Positions 1 through 9,500 of a stretch of 30,158 nt of DNA are shown here, piece after piece. Each line of letters starts with the position of its first letter. Positions within the stretch are counted from its first letter, which is position 1. This DNA is from CAYVDH01 sp964450355 (GTDB lineage: Bacteria > Bacteroidota > Bacteroidia > NS11-12g > UBA955). The notes under the pieces were generated by a model. That model was not told where the DNA came from and ran no database searches. It was given only the letters and a program-made list of their open reading frames with translations. The translations under genes were made by a program, and so were the position numbers. Location: NCBI GenBank assembly GCA_964450355.1, contig CAYVDH010000022.1, forward strand, positions 1 to 30,158. The letters are read 5' to 3'.

Positions 1-127
1 TAGTTAATTATTTTTTTTTTTATAATATAAATATTATAAAATATATACTAAATAATTTTTTGAATGTTAATATATAAATTTATTAATATTATCTCTATAT
101 TAATTTAATATTTTTTTTAAAAATAAA
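1..127. other. Very AT-rich intergenic DNA downstream of the E2 gene
   Basis: This stretch is almost entirely A and T, with long T runs near positions 9-20 and 111-118. I see no gene and no convincing terminator. A weak AT-only inverted repeat (TTAATTTA at 100-107, TAAATTAA at 124-131) overlaps the stop codon of the minus-strand E2 gene and could help end its transcript, but it has no GC and no following U tract on that strand. Confidence 0.6.
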
Positions 128-1351
128 TTAAACAAGCATTTTTACTGGTTGTTCTAACAAATCTTTTAGAGTATTTAAAAACTTAGAACCTACAACTCCA
201 TCAACTACACGGTGGTCGCAACTCAATGTTACTTTCATCACATTGGTTTTAGCAATGTTACCATTTACTATTCCTACCGTTTCTTTCACTCCACCAACAG
301 CTAGGATACAAGCATCTGGTGGATTGATAATGGCAGTAAACTCTTCGATGCCAAACATGCCTAAATTAGAAATAGTGAAAGTATTGCCAGCCCAATCGTT
401 TGGTTGTAATTTTTTCTCTTTTGCTTTTGCATTAAAAGTTTTTATTTCTGAACTGATGATAGACAAAGATTTTTGGTCAGCAAATTTTACTACTGGAACT
501 AACAAACCATCTTCTACAGCCATTGCAACTCCAATATGGATGTGGTGATTAAATCGGATTTTAGAGCCTAACCAACTTGCATTTACCCAAGGGTGTTTTT
601 TAAGGGCAATAGAACATGCTTTTACAATCATGTCGTTTACTGATATTTTTATATCTGTATCAGTATTCATAGCTGCTCTGGCTGCTAGTGCATTGTCCAT
701 GTTGATTTCCATGGTGAGATAAAAATGTGGCGCAGTAAATTTGCTTTCTGCTAAACGCGAAGCTATGGTTTTACGCATTTGAGACACATTGATTTCGTCA
801 AAACTTTCTGTGCCAGCTATATAAGAACTTGCCACAGCAGTGTTGCTGCCTGTGGAGTGATTTTCAATATCACGTTTGGTGATTCTACCATTTTCACCAG
901 TGCCTTTTATCAAGGTAATTTCTACTCCTTTTTCTAAGGCTAATTTTTTAGCTAATGGAGAAGCTTTAACTCGGCTATCACTATCTGATGGTGTGGTTGT
1001 AGATTGTTGAGTTATTGCGGGTTTATTTGTTTCTACTTTTTCAGTTTCTACGGTTTTTACTTCGGCTTTAGTAGAGTTTGAACCAGCATTTAAAATACCA
1101 CTGAAGTCTTCACCTGTTTGGCCTATGATGGCTATAATAGAATCTACTGGAGCGGCATCGCCCTCTTGTACGGCAAAGTGCAACAAGGTGCCTTTTTCGT
1201 AATTTTCTAAATCCATTGTGGCTTTATCAGTTTCCACTTCGGCAAGTATATCACCACTTTTTAAGTTGTCACCTATTTTATAATTCCATTTTCTAACTAC
1301 GCCCTCAGTCATGGTATCACTCATTTTGGGCATTTTAATTGCTATAGCCAT
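128..1351 (-). CDS. pdhC: Dihydrolipoamide acyltransferase, E2 of a 2-oxoacid (probably pyruvate) dehydrogenase complex
   Basis: E2 forms the core of the complex and moves the acyl group from its lipoyl arm to coenzyme A, giving acetyl-CoA if the substrate is pyruvate. The 407 residues show the standard order. A single N-terminal lipoyl domain (about 1-78) carries the lipoylated lysine K43 in the motif ETDKATMD. An Ala/Thr/Lys-rich linker follows (about 90-125), then a peripheral-subunit-binding domain (about 128-166, starting VKASPLAKKLA) and the catalytic acyltransferase domain (about 185-407). The catalytic motif DHRVVDG is present at 379-385. The ATG start gives a lipoyl domain beginning at its usual place. 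No E1 or E3 gene lies in the window. The pyruvate assignment rests on overall resemblance to Bacteroidota PDH E2; a branched-chain or 2-oxoglutarate E2 is less likely but not excluded. Confidence 0.9.
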   Translation of the reverse strand: MAIAIKMPKMSDTMTEGVVRKWNYKIGDNLKSGDILAEVETDKATMDLENYEKGTLLHFAVQEGDAAPVDSIIAIIGQTGEDFSGILNAGSNSTKAEVKTVETEKVETNKPAITQQSTTTPSDSDSRVKASPLAKKLALEKGVEITLIKGTGENGRITKRDIENHSTGSNTAVASSYIAGTESFDEINVSQMRKTIASRLAESKFTAPHFYLTMEINMDNALAARAAMNTDTDIKISVNDMIVKACSIALKKHPWVNASWLGSKIRFNHHIHIGVAMAVEDGLLVPVVKFADQKSLSIISSEIKTFNAKAKEKKLQPNDWAGNTFTISNLGMFGIEEFTAIINPPDACILAVGGVKETVGIVNGNIAKTNVMKVTLSCDHRVVDGVVGSKFLNTLKDLLEQPVKMLV

Positions 1352-1367
1352 TGTTTAAAAATAACTG

Positions 1368-1399
1368 CAAACTTAATCATATTCAATCAAATCATCAAA
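1368..1399 (-). promoter_or_regulatory. Promoter of the E2 gene
   Basis: Read on the minus strand, TTTG (complement of 1396-1399) is followed 20 nt later by TAAGTTTG (complement of 1368-1375). This fits the Bacteroidota consensus TTTG-N17-23-TAnnTTTG. The start codon lies 16 nt beyond the -7 element, so the leader should be about 10 nt long. This is the best two-box promoter in the window. Confidence 0.6.
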
Positions 1400-1481
1400 T
1401 GGATTGAATAGATTGTTTTTATAAGTGGTAAGTATTTGAAAATTATCTTTATAAAAATACAGAATTTAGAACATTAAACAA

Positions 1482-1489
1482 TAATTTTG
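1482..1489 (+). promoter_or_regulatory. -7 promoter element ahead of the isoaspartyl peptidase gene
   Basis: TAATTTTG matches the Bacteroidota -7 consensus TAnnTTTG. Only 6 nt separate it from the ATG at 1496, so transcription would begin at or next to the start codon and the mRNA would be leaderless or nearly so. No clear -33 box is visible. Confidence 0.5.
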
Positions 1490-1495
1490 CATCAG

Positions 1496-2431
1496 ATGAA
1501 TCACTCTAAATTTTCTATAGCCATTCATGGAGGAGCTGGCACCATTTCACCTGATAAATTAACTGACGAATTAGAAAAATCTTATAAACAAGGATTAGAA
1601 CAAGCTTTGAATGCTGGTAAAAAAATTCTTAAAGAGGGTGGTAGTTCTACTGATGCTGTTTGTGCTGCGGTAGTTGAATTAGAAAACAATCCATTGTTTA
1701 ATGCGGGCAAGGGTTCAGTATTTAATCATTTGGGAAAACATGAAATGGATGCCTCTATCATGGAGGGGAAAAACTTAAATGCAGGAGCAGTTACTGGAAT
1801 TAAATCCATAAAAAATCCAATATTATTGGCCAATAAGGTAATGATTAAATCGCCTCATGTGATGTTGATGGGCGAAGGAGCAGAACAATTTGCATTGTCA
1901 GAAAACTTAGAATTTGAAGATGAAAATTATTTTTATACAAATTTTAGATTTGAACAATGGAATGAAATAAAAAACACTGAAAATTACCAATTAGATCACA
2001 CACAAAAATCAAACAATAAAATGGGCACTGTTGGAGCTGTTGCAATGGATTCATATGGTAACTTAGCTGCCGCAACCAGTACTGGAGGAATGACCAATAA
2101 AAAATGGGGTAGAGTAGGTGATACTCCCATTATAGGAGCAGGAACATACGCCAATAATAACACATGTGCTATCAGTTGTACAGGTCATGGTGAATTGTTT
2201 ATTCGAAGTGTGGTTGCTTATGACATCAGTTGTTTGATGGAATACGCTGGAATGTCGTTAAAAGAGGCATGCAATAAAGTAGTATTAGATAAATTGGTAA
2301 AAATAAATGGAGAAGGTGGTCTTGTTGCTTTAGATAAACATGGAAACATTGAAATGCCATTTAACAGTGAAGGGATGTATCGCGCATGTACAAATCAGTT
2401 TGAAGAGCAGATTATTGCTATCTATAAATAG
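1496..2431 (+). CDS. iaaA: Isoaspartyl peptidase / L-asparaginase, Ntn-hydrolase type 2
   Basis: This family hydrolyses beta-aspartyl (isoaspartyl) dipeptides and L-asparagine after the precursor cleaves itself into two subunits. The N-terminal motif IAIHGGAGT and the autoprocessing site GTVGAVA are present. The new N-terminal threonine nucleophile would be T178, counted from the ATG used here. The GGMTNKKWGRVGDTPIIGAG segment after it and GHGELFIR further on are family hallmarks of the beta subunit. The length of 311 residues is normal. A TTG codon at 1487 is in frame 9 nt upstream, but it is the end of the probable -7 element, so the ATG at 1496 is preferred. There is no obvious signal peptide, which suggests a cytoplasmic enzyme. 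A terminator and a separate gcvP promoter follow, so it is probably transcribed alone. Confidence 0.92.
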   Translation: MNHSKFSIAIHGGAGTISPDKLTDELEKSYKQGLEQALNAGKKILKEGGSSTDAVCAAVVELENNPLFNAGKGSVFNHLGKHEMDASIMEGKNLNAGAVTGIKSIKNPILLANKVMIKSPHVMLMGEGAEQFALSENLEFEDENYFYTNFRFEQWNEIKNTENYQLDHTQKSNNKMGTVGAVAMDSYGNLAAATSTGGMTNKKWGRVGDTPIIGAGTYANNNTCAISCTGHGELFIRSVVAYDISCLMEYAGMSLKEACNKVVLDKLVKINGEGGLVALDKHGNIEMPFNSEGMYRACTNQFEEQIIAIYK

Positions 2432-2445
2432 CTGATTCGCAGTAG

Positions 2446-2476
2446 AATTAAGGGCTTTAATTTTTTTATTTTTTTT
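2446..2476 (+). terminator. Probable rho-independent terminator after iaaA
   Basis: AATTAA (2446-2451) and TTAATT (2457-2462) form a short stem around GGGCT, followed by two long T runs (to 2467 and 2469-2476). The stem is weak and AT-only, but the position between iaaA and the gcvP promoter is right. Confidence 0.45.
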
Positions 2477-2500
2477 AACTAAAAAGAATGCAATAAATAT

Positions 2501-2508
2501 TACCTTTG
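2501..2508 (+). promoter_or_regulatory. -7 promoter element of gcvP
   Basis: TACCTTTG is a full match to TAnnTTTG. It lies 26 nt before the gcvP ATG, in the intergenic space after the iaaA terminator. No convincing TTG -33 box is seen at the expected distance; T-rich DNA occupies that place. Confidence 0.6.
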
Positions 2509-2534
2509 CAGCACTTTTTTAAACCACAATTTTA

Positions 2535-5432
2535 ATGAAATTATACACTGGTAATACTGATGTTTTTGAAAACAGACACAATGGTGCTGTGGATTCAAAT
2601 GAAATTAAAGAATTGACAAACTCTATTGGAGTTAGTTCAGTAGCTGAATTGATTGATAAAACTGTTCCTGCTTCTATCAGAATGAATAGAGATTTAAACA
2701 TTTCTGAACCTGAATCTGAGCAAGAATTTTTAATCAAACTAAAAAAAGTAGCATCTAAAAATACATTATATCAACAGAACATTGGTATGGGTTATTATAA
2801 CTGTTATACTCCGGGTGTCATTTTAAGAAACATCATGGAAAATCCAGGATGGTACACTCAATACACACCTTATCAAGCTGAAATTTCTCAAGGCAGGTTA
2901 GAGGCTTTATTGAATTATCAAACTATGATCATTGATTTAACTGGGTTGCCTATAGCCAATGCCAGTTTATTAGACGAAGGAACTGCTGCTGCAGAAGCCA
3001 TGGCAATGTTTCGCAGTGTTCATAAAAATGACAAATCAACTAAGTTTTTTGTAGATAACAATGTGTTTCCTCAAACTTTAGATATTTTAAAAACAAGAAG
3101 CAATCCAATTGGAATTGAACTGGTGATGGGAGATTATCAAACATTTGAATTTACTGAAGATTTCTTTGGAGCATTTATTCAATATCCTAACAATACTGGT
3201 AGCATTGAATCGTATAAAAACTTTACAGAAAAGGCTCACTCAAAAGGAGCTTTAGTCTGTGTTGGAGCTGATTTAATGGCATTAACGATGCTTACACCTC
3301 CAGGCGAATGGGGTGCAGATTGTGTCATCGGAACTTCACAAAGATTTGGTGTACCACTAGGCTTTGGTGGTCCTCACGCTGGATATTTTTCTACCAAAGA
3401 TGAATTCAAAAGACAAATACCGGGTAGAATTATTGGAGTAAGTATAGACAGACATGGTAACAAAGCTTTAAGAATGGCTTTGCAAACCCGTGAACAACAC
3501 ATTAGAAGACAAAATGCAACCAGCAACATCTGTACTGCACAAGTGTTGTTATCCATCATGGCAGGTATGTATGGAACTTACCACGGACCTGATGGGTTAA
3601 AACGCATAGCTTCTAAAATTCACGGATTGACCAAAGCTCTTGAACAAACAATAGTTTCTTTGGGTTATACTCAAGAGAATAAAAATTATTTTGATACATT
3701 GTATATCCAAAGCAATGGCAAACAAAATGAAATAAAAGTAGCTGCAGAACAAGCTGAAATTAATTTAAGATATTTTGAAAATGGCAACATTGGAATTTCA
3801 TTGGATGAAACCACTTCTGCTGAACAAGTGTATAAAATAGCAGAATGTTTTGCTAAAGCTGCTTCAAAACAATTATCTTATGATGAGGTTAAAAACAATG
3901 CCGAAAATCAAGAATTAACTTGGCCTAATGAATTTGTAAGACAAAGCAATTACTTATTGCATCCTGTGTTTAATAATTACCACAGCGAGCATGAAATGTT
4001 GAGATACATCAAACATTTAGAAAGCAAAGATTTGTCTTTGTGCCATAGCATGATATCATTAGGTAGCTGCACTATGAAACTGAATGCAACTACTGAGATG
4101 ATTCCAGTTACTTGGCCTGAGTTCAACCAAATACACCCATTCTGTCCACCAAATCAAGCAACGGGATACAAAGAAATCATTGATGAATTAGAAAAAGATT
4201 TATCAGAAATTACTGGTTTTGCTGGAATGAGTTTGCAGCCTAATGCTGGTGCTCAAGGGGAGTATGCAGGATTAATGGTGGTTAGAGCTTATTTTAATGA
4301 CATAGGACAAGGACATAGAAATGTGGCATTAATTCCTGAATCTGCTCATGGTACCAACCCTGCGAGTGCTGCTATGGCAGGCATGCAAATAGTAGTTACT
4401 AAAACAGATGCAAGAGGAAATATTGACATTGAAGATTTAAAAGCAAAAGCTGAACAACACAAAGACAATTTAGCCGTGTTGATGGTTACTTATCCTTCTA
4501 CATTTGGTGTTTACGAATCAGGTATCAAAGAAATTACAGACATCATACATCAGTTTGGTGGTCAAGTGTACATGGATGGAGCAAACATGAATGCGCAAGT
4601 TGGATTAACAAGTCCTGGATTAATTGGTGCAGATGTTTGTCATTTGAATTTACATAAAACTTTTTGTATTCCTCACGGTGGTGGAGGTCCTGGAATGGGT
4701 CCAATAGGTGTTGCTAAACATTTATTGCCTTATTTACCTGGTCATCCAGTGATTAAAACTGGTGGTGAGAAAGCCATTTCAGCCATTTCTGCTGCTCCAT
4801 GGGGAAGTGCAAGCATCTTATTGATATCATACACTTACATTAAATTAATGGGAGCAAAAGGTTTGAGAAGAGCTACAGAAATTGCGATATTGAATGCCAA
4901 TTACATCAAATCGAAATTAGAAAAACACTATCCAATACTGTTCAGTGGAGAAAATGGAACTTGTGCACATGAGATGATATTAGACACAAGACCATTAAAA
5001 ATTTCTGCAGGTGTTGAAGCAGAAGACATTGCTAAAAGAATGATGGATTATGGTTTTCATGCTCCAACATTGTCTTTTCCTGTTGCAGGAACATTAATGA
5101 TTGAACCAACTGAAAGTGAGAGCAAAGCTGAGTTAGACAGATTTTGTGATACATTAATATCAATTCGTAAGGAGATAGAAGAAGTAGAAAAAGGAATAGC
5201 AAGTAAAGAGGACAATGTGCTTAAAAATGCACCACATACTGCAATGGAAATTATAAACACGAATTGGAATCACAGTTATGAAAGAGAAAAAGCAGCTTAT
5301 CCTTTGCCATTTGTAGTTGACAAAAAATTCTGGCCAACTGTAGCCAGGGTGAACAATACACATGGTGACAGGCATTTGGTTTGCAGTTGTTTACCAATCG
5401 AAGCTTACATGACAGAAGTGGCAGCAAAGTAA
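2535..5432 (+). CDS. gcvP: Glycine dehydrogenase (decarboxylating), P-protein of the glycine cleavage system
   Basis: The PLP-dependent P-protein decarboxylates glycine and passes the aminomethyl group to lipoylated H-protein in the cytoplasm. The 965-residue length fits the fused, single-chain form in which N-terminal and C-terminal aminotransferase-like halves lie on one polypeptide. The C-terminal half carries the PLP lysine, K708, in LNLHKTFCIPHGGGGPG. The nearby glycine-rich loop, the SLGSCTMKLNA segment and the GAQGEYAG segment are typical. The N-terminal half has the conserved QTREQHIRR and NICTAQ stretches. It begins at an ATG 26 nt after a good -7 element. No gcvT or gcvH lies in the window, so the rest of the system is encoded elsewhere. 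No terminator is evident before the next gene, which has its own -7 element. Confidence 0.97.
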   Translation: MKLYTGNTDVFENRHNGAVDSNEIKELTNSIGVSSVAELIDKTVPASIRMNRDLNISEPESEQEFLIKLKKVASKNTLYQQNIGMGYYNCYTPGVILRNIMENPGWYTQYTPYQAEISQGRLEALLNYQTMIIDLTGLPIANASLLDEGTAAAEAMAMFRSVHKNDKSTKFFVDNNVFPQTLDILKTRSNPIGIELVMGDYQTFEFTEDFFGAFIQYPNNTGSIESYKNFTEKAHSKGALVCVGADLMALTMLTPPGEWGADCVIGTSQRFGVPLGFGGPHAGYFSTKDEFKRQIPGRIIGVSIDRHGNKALRMALQTREQHIRRQNATSNICTAQVLLSIMAGMYGTYHGPDGLKRIASKIHGLTKALEQTIVSLGYTQENKNYFDTLYIQSNGKQNEIKVAAEQAEINLRYFENGNIGISLDETTSAEQVYKIAECFAKAASKQLSYDEVKNNAENQELTWPNEFVRQSNYLLHPVFNNYHSEHEMLRYIKHLESKDLSLCHSMISLGSCTMKLNATTEMIPVTWPEFNQIHPFCPPNQATGYKEIIDELEKDLSEITGFAGMSLQPNAGAQGEYAGLMVVRAYFNDIGQGHRNVALIPESAHGTNPASAAMAGMQIVVTKTDARGNIDIEDLKAKAEQHKDNLAVLMVTYPSTFGVYESGIKEITDIIHQFGGQVYMDGANMNAQVGLTSPGLIGADVCHLNLHKTFCIPHGGGGPGMGPIGVAKHLLPYLPGHPVIKTGGEKAISAISAAPWGSASILLISYTYIKLMGAKGLRRATEIAILNANYIKSKLEKHYPILFSGENGTCAHEMILDTRPLKISAGVEAEDIAKRMMDYGFHAPTLSFPVAGTLMIEPTESESKAELDRFCDTLISIRKEIEEVEKGIASKEDNVLKNAPHTAMEIINTNWNHSYEREKAAYPLPFVVDKKFWPTVARVNNTHGDRHLVCSCLPIEAYMTEVAAK

Positions 5433-5452
5433 TTTTTTTAAAGATAATTTAT

Positions 5453-5460
5453 TATGTTTG
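5453..5460 (+). promoter_or_regulatory. -7 promoter element of the lipoprotein/barrel/secreted-protein cassette
   Basis: TATGTTTG matches TAnnTTTG and ends only 3 nt before the ATG at 5464, implying a leaderless mRNA. It is the only candidate promoter seen for the three overlapping genes downstream. There is no good -33 box; a T run lies in that region. Confidence 0.45.
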
Positions 5461-5463
5461 CAT

Positions 5464-5919
5464 ATGCTCAAAAAACATAATATAATCTTGTTTTTAATTT
5501 TATTTATTTCTTGTAGCAAAGATTCGTCTGATGATTATTTTCCAAGTGTTTCAATCAGGATTAATTGGACAGTAAGTAACTCTGTAACTAATGTAAAGAC
5601 AATATACCCAAATAATGTTTATGAAGATAATAATCCAAGATTTGGAGTTATAACGGAATCTTACCCTAAAATAGATTTAAATTACAATCAGGTCAAATAT
5701 TTAATTACAAGTAATACTGGCAAAGACTCAGTAGAATTTAGATATAAATATTCTTTAGTTAAAAACAAAGAAGATGAATATGTTGTAAATTTTGATAGCC
5801 TTAAAGTTCTAAACTCAAGTTTTTTATCTACTTCAGCCAAAGTATTATTATCTGGTCAAAAAACCTTTAGCAACAAAAATGCTAGTTTTAAACAAATTGA
5901 AATATCATGTGTAAAATAA
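5464..5919 (+). CDS. Small lipoprotein of unknown function
   Basis: This is a 151-residue protein that I cannot assign to a family. It begins with a lysine-containing N-terminus, a hydrophobic stretch and a lipobox ending LFISC, so C17 would be lipidated and the mature protein attached to a membrane, most likely the outer membrane. The serine/aspartate-rich SKDSSDDYF after the cysteine resembles the acidic tether often seen in Bacteroidota surface lipoproteins. The rest has alternating polar and hydrophobic residues suggestive of beta structure and contains no cysteines until the very end. An in-frame TTG at 5458 is part of the -7 element, so the ATG at 5464 is taken as the start. Its 3' end overlaps the next gene by 13 nt, which suggests translational coupling. 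Confidence 0.75.
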   Translation: MLKKHNIILFLILFISCSKDSSDDYFPSVSIRINWTVSNSVTNVKTIYPNNVYEDNNPRFGVITESYPKIDLNYNQVKYLITSNTGKDSVEFRYKYSLVKNKEDEYVVNFDSLKVLNSSFLSTSAKVLLSGQKTFSNKNASFKQIEISCVK

Positions 5920-6551
5920 AAAACTTTAAATTAATTTTAACTTTTATAGTTTGTTCAATCAACACTTTATATTCACAGAATCAAATTTCTATAGGTATTA
6001 ACCCTCTTTTTAATGCATGGAATAAAACTGCCATGGCAATAGATTGGCATATAAAATATCAATCAAAAAACAAGTTCATTTTGTCTTTAGAACATTCAGT
6101 AAGGGGAAACACTGATAGTTCAACTGTAACATTTGGTAACACTTATTATGATGTATGGGGACAAGCAATTACTGCAAAAGTTTTAACTAATATCAACCAA
6201 ATAGATATGTTAGAAAATTCTTGGTACTATGGCGCAGGAATATCTTATTCTAATACCAAACAAAGAGCTAAAGTGAAATTAAATCACAGTTTAATGGTGC
6301 CGTTTGAAAAAGAAATTTACACTGAAAAAATAAAATCTTACGGATTGAATTTAACATTAGGAAAAATTTATTCATTTTATAACTTTGTTAATTTGATGCC
6401 TGAGATTAGCGGTGTAATTGGTTTTCAAAATAACACCAACATTAAACCTATTCAATACATTGGGCAAACATTTAATTTACAAAATAAAGAAAGTAAATTA
6501 TTTTATGGATTAAACTGTAAACTTACTTTAAATTTAATTTTAGATTTATGA
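5907..6551 (+). CDS. Probable outer-membrane beta-barrel protein, family unknown
   Basis: The 214-residue product starts with a signal peptide (about 1-23, ending near LYSQ). It continues with repeated amphipathic strands typical of small porin-like barrels, for example KFILSLEHSV, SWYYGAGISYSN, SYGLNLTLGKIYSF and LFYGLNCKLTLN. I recognise no named family. The start overlaps the lipoprotein gene by 13 nt, and its stop overlaps the next start by 4 nt (ATGA), so the three genes are almost certainly co-translated. A barrel paired with a lipoprotein and a T9SS cargo protein suggests a surface complex, but this is inference. It could also be a generic outer-membrane protein without a direct link to secretion. 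Confidence 0.7.
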   Translation: MCKIKNFKLILTFIVCSINTLYSQNQISIGINPLFNAWNKTAMAIDWHIKYQSKNKFILSLEHSVRGNTDSSTVTFGNTYYDVWGQAITAKVLTNINQIDMLENSWYYGAGISYSNTKQRAKVKLNHSLMVPFEKEIYTEKIKSYGLNLTLGKIYSFYNFVNLMPEISGVIGFQNNTNIKPIQYIGQTFNLQNKESKLFYGLNCKLTLNLILDL

Positions 6552-9500
6552 AAAACATAATAACAACGCTACTTTTAATTATCTCTACCAATATCATTTC
6601 CCAAATTATGCCTGGTAGAATCCATTGTCCTTTTGATGGAGAAGCTGCATTTGATCACTCTGGCGCTGAAGTAGCTTTAAGTAGAGATGGAACAACGCTT
6701 GCCATTGGAGCTCCCGACAATGCTGGCGCGGGAGGAAGCAATAGAGGTCATGTAAGGATATATAAAAAAGCTGCTTGTATGTGGACATTTATAGGTGAAA
6801 TAAATGGAAATAACAACAATGACTATTTCGGTGGTAGAATTTCACTAAGTGATAATGGTAATTATATTGCTATTGGTTGTAATAGATTTTCTGGTGGTGC
6901 TAACAATACTAATTCAAATTATAATGGTGTAAAAGTGTTTAGGTACGCTGGAAGTAGTAATTGGGTACAACAAGGCACCATACAACATCCTTCTGGCAGA
7001 ACATTGGGAGGAGATGTTGCAATTAATGGCGATGGAACCATGATTGCAACATTTATTGGAGCTAATCAAAACTCCAATGGCGCAGCTTGTATTTTTCAAT
7101 ATTCTAGTGGTGTGTGGACACAAAAAGGTTCTGATTTAATTTTAGAATATTATGACAATGTTAATCAAAGATGGGATAAATCAGGCGAAGGTGAATCAAT
7201 TGATATTAGTTCTACAGGTAATAGAGTAGCTATTGGTGAGCCTTTTTATGGCTCCAATATAACTCCAGTTTTAGGAAATCCTGGAGGGTTTAGAAGAGGA
7301 AGAATTAAAGTAGTAGAATGGGATTTTATTACCACCAACAATTGGGTTTTAATAGGTAGTATGCGTGGTAATGGCTCAGATGATTATTTTGGCTATGATG
7401 TTTCTATGGATGCAAGTGGTAACAGAGTAATTGGTAGTTCCGAAAATTCAAGGGCTACTACATTGCCAGGTTATGCAAAAGTTTTTGAGTACCAAGGTAA
7501 TTCTAATTGGGTGCAAAAAGGCAATGATATAAATGGAACTAGTATATCACACTTTGGTATTTCAGTAGGTCTCTCTGACTTAGGAGATAAAGTAGTTATA
7601 GGAGATCAATATAAGATATATAATGGAATACAAACAGGAGGTTATCAAGTATATAATTATTTAAGTAATAATTGGAATTTGTTGTTTGATATCAATAATT
7701 CAAATGCAGGAGTGGCAACTTCTTGTCCTATAGATGGCAATGGCACTATGATCGCAACTGGATGGGTCTGGAATAATAATCGAGCTGGATCTACTTTACT
7801 TTATTCACTAATATCTCAAGCTGAGGTTGGTTTTACTGGCAATAATATCCCCATTTCCAATAATGATATTACGCCAAGTTTAACAGATAATACAGATTTT
7901 GGCGATGTCTTGTCTAATGTACCTTCAGTACTTAAAACATTCAAAATACATAATTTTAATACATTACCACTTACAGTATGTCGTAAAACCATTACTGGTC
8001 CTCAGGCTGCTAATTTTACAGATTTAAATTTATTTTATTGTTCTAATGGAATATTGTCAGGAGGTAGTCAATTTGATATTCGTTTTGTTCCAAATACATT
8101 AGGATTAAATAAAGCAACAGTAAATTATTATACCAATGACAAAGATGATCCAGTGTTTAGTTTTGACATTCAAGCAAATGTGGTAAGTTGTCGTATATCT
8201 TCTGTTTCAAATGATATTTTGGGCATAGCTAATAATCATATTGTAGGAGGAAGTACTGCATTGAGCAAAGATGGAAATATTTTGGCTGTAACAGAACAAG
8301 TTTCAGTTTCTGAATCAAGGGTCAAAACCTATCAATTATTGAATGGGACATGGACATCAATTGGAAATACCATTAATAATCTTAATAATAATGATGATTT
8401 TGGTACTAGTTTGTCATTAAATTCTTCAGGAAATATTTTGGTAATAGGTGCAACTCAAAAATACTCAAACTTAACGAATAAAGAAGGATACGTTCAAGTC
8501 TATGAATTAATATCAAATAATTGGGTACTCAAGGGTTCAAGTATTATAGGGTCGCATAATGGTAGTGCGTTTGGAAATTCTGTTTCTGTAAATGATGATG
8601 GCGATATTATTGCCATTGGAGCTCCCAGTGATAATACCAATGGTACAGATAATGGTGCTTGTAAAGTATATAAGTTTATCAGCGGAAATTGGACTTTAAT
8701 GAACAATGTAATTTTAGGTAATAATAATTTTGATAATTTTGGTCATGCAGTTTCCTTAAGTGGTGATGGTAATGCTTTGGCAGTTACAGCACCAAATTGG
8801 GTAAGCGGTAGCTTGCCTATTGGACAAATAAAAGTGTATAAAAACATAAGTGGAGCTTGGGTTTTGCAAGGCAATCCAATAAATGGACTAAACTCAAGTG
8901 ATGGCAGTTTATCTATAGCCTTAAATTATGATGGTAATAGAATAGTTTGCGGTTTCCAAACTGCCGAAATATCAGGTCAACCATATGGACAAGTAAGGGT
9001 TTTTGAATTTAACAATAATAATTGGAATCAATTAGGTCAAAACATTGATGGAACTGACCAAGGTGAACGCTTTGGAGATAAAGTAACTATCAATGCGAAT
9101 GGGAATTTAATAGCTATTTCTTCTCCCGAAAAAAACAGTGGTAAAGGGACAACAAAAATTTATAATTTAGTCAATAATACATGGATGTCATTATGTTCAG
9201 ATATAAATGGTAGTGGAAAACATCCTCAAATTGGGATGTCTATTTCAATGTCTAAAGATGGGAATCAAATTGCAGTTGGTTCTATTGGACACGAAAATAG
9301 CAGTTTTCAAAATATAGGAATTATAAGAACTTATTCAATTGCAACAAATAGTTGTAGATTTGGTGCATCAATACCTACTGCTAGTGGCACCTATAATTCT
9401 ACAATTGCAAATAAAGATGGAAACTATATTTGTTATTGTGATGATTTAGGGAAATTATTGTTAGCACTTGATACAAATGGCAGTAGAGCAATTATTAATC

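Noticed and set aside
1..127. Replication origin or attachment site in the AT-rich left edge
   Set aside because: AT richness alone is not enough; no DnaA-box-like repeats, integrase gene or direct repeats were seen.
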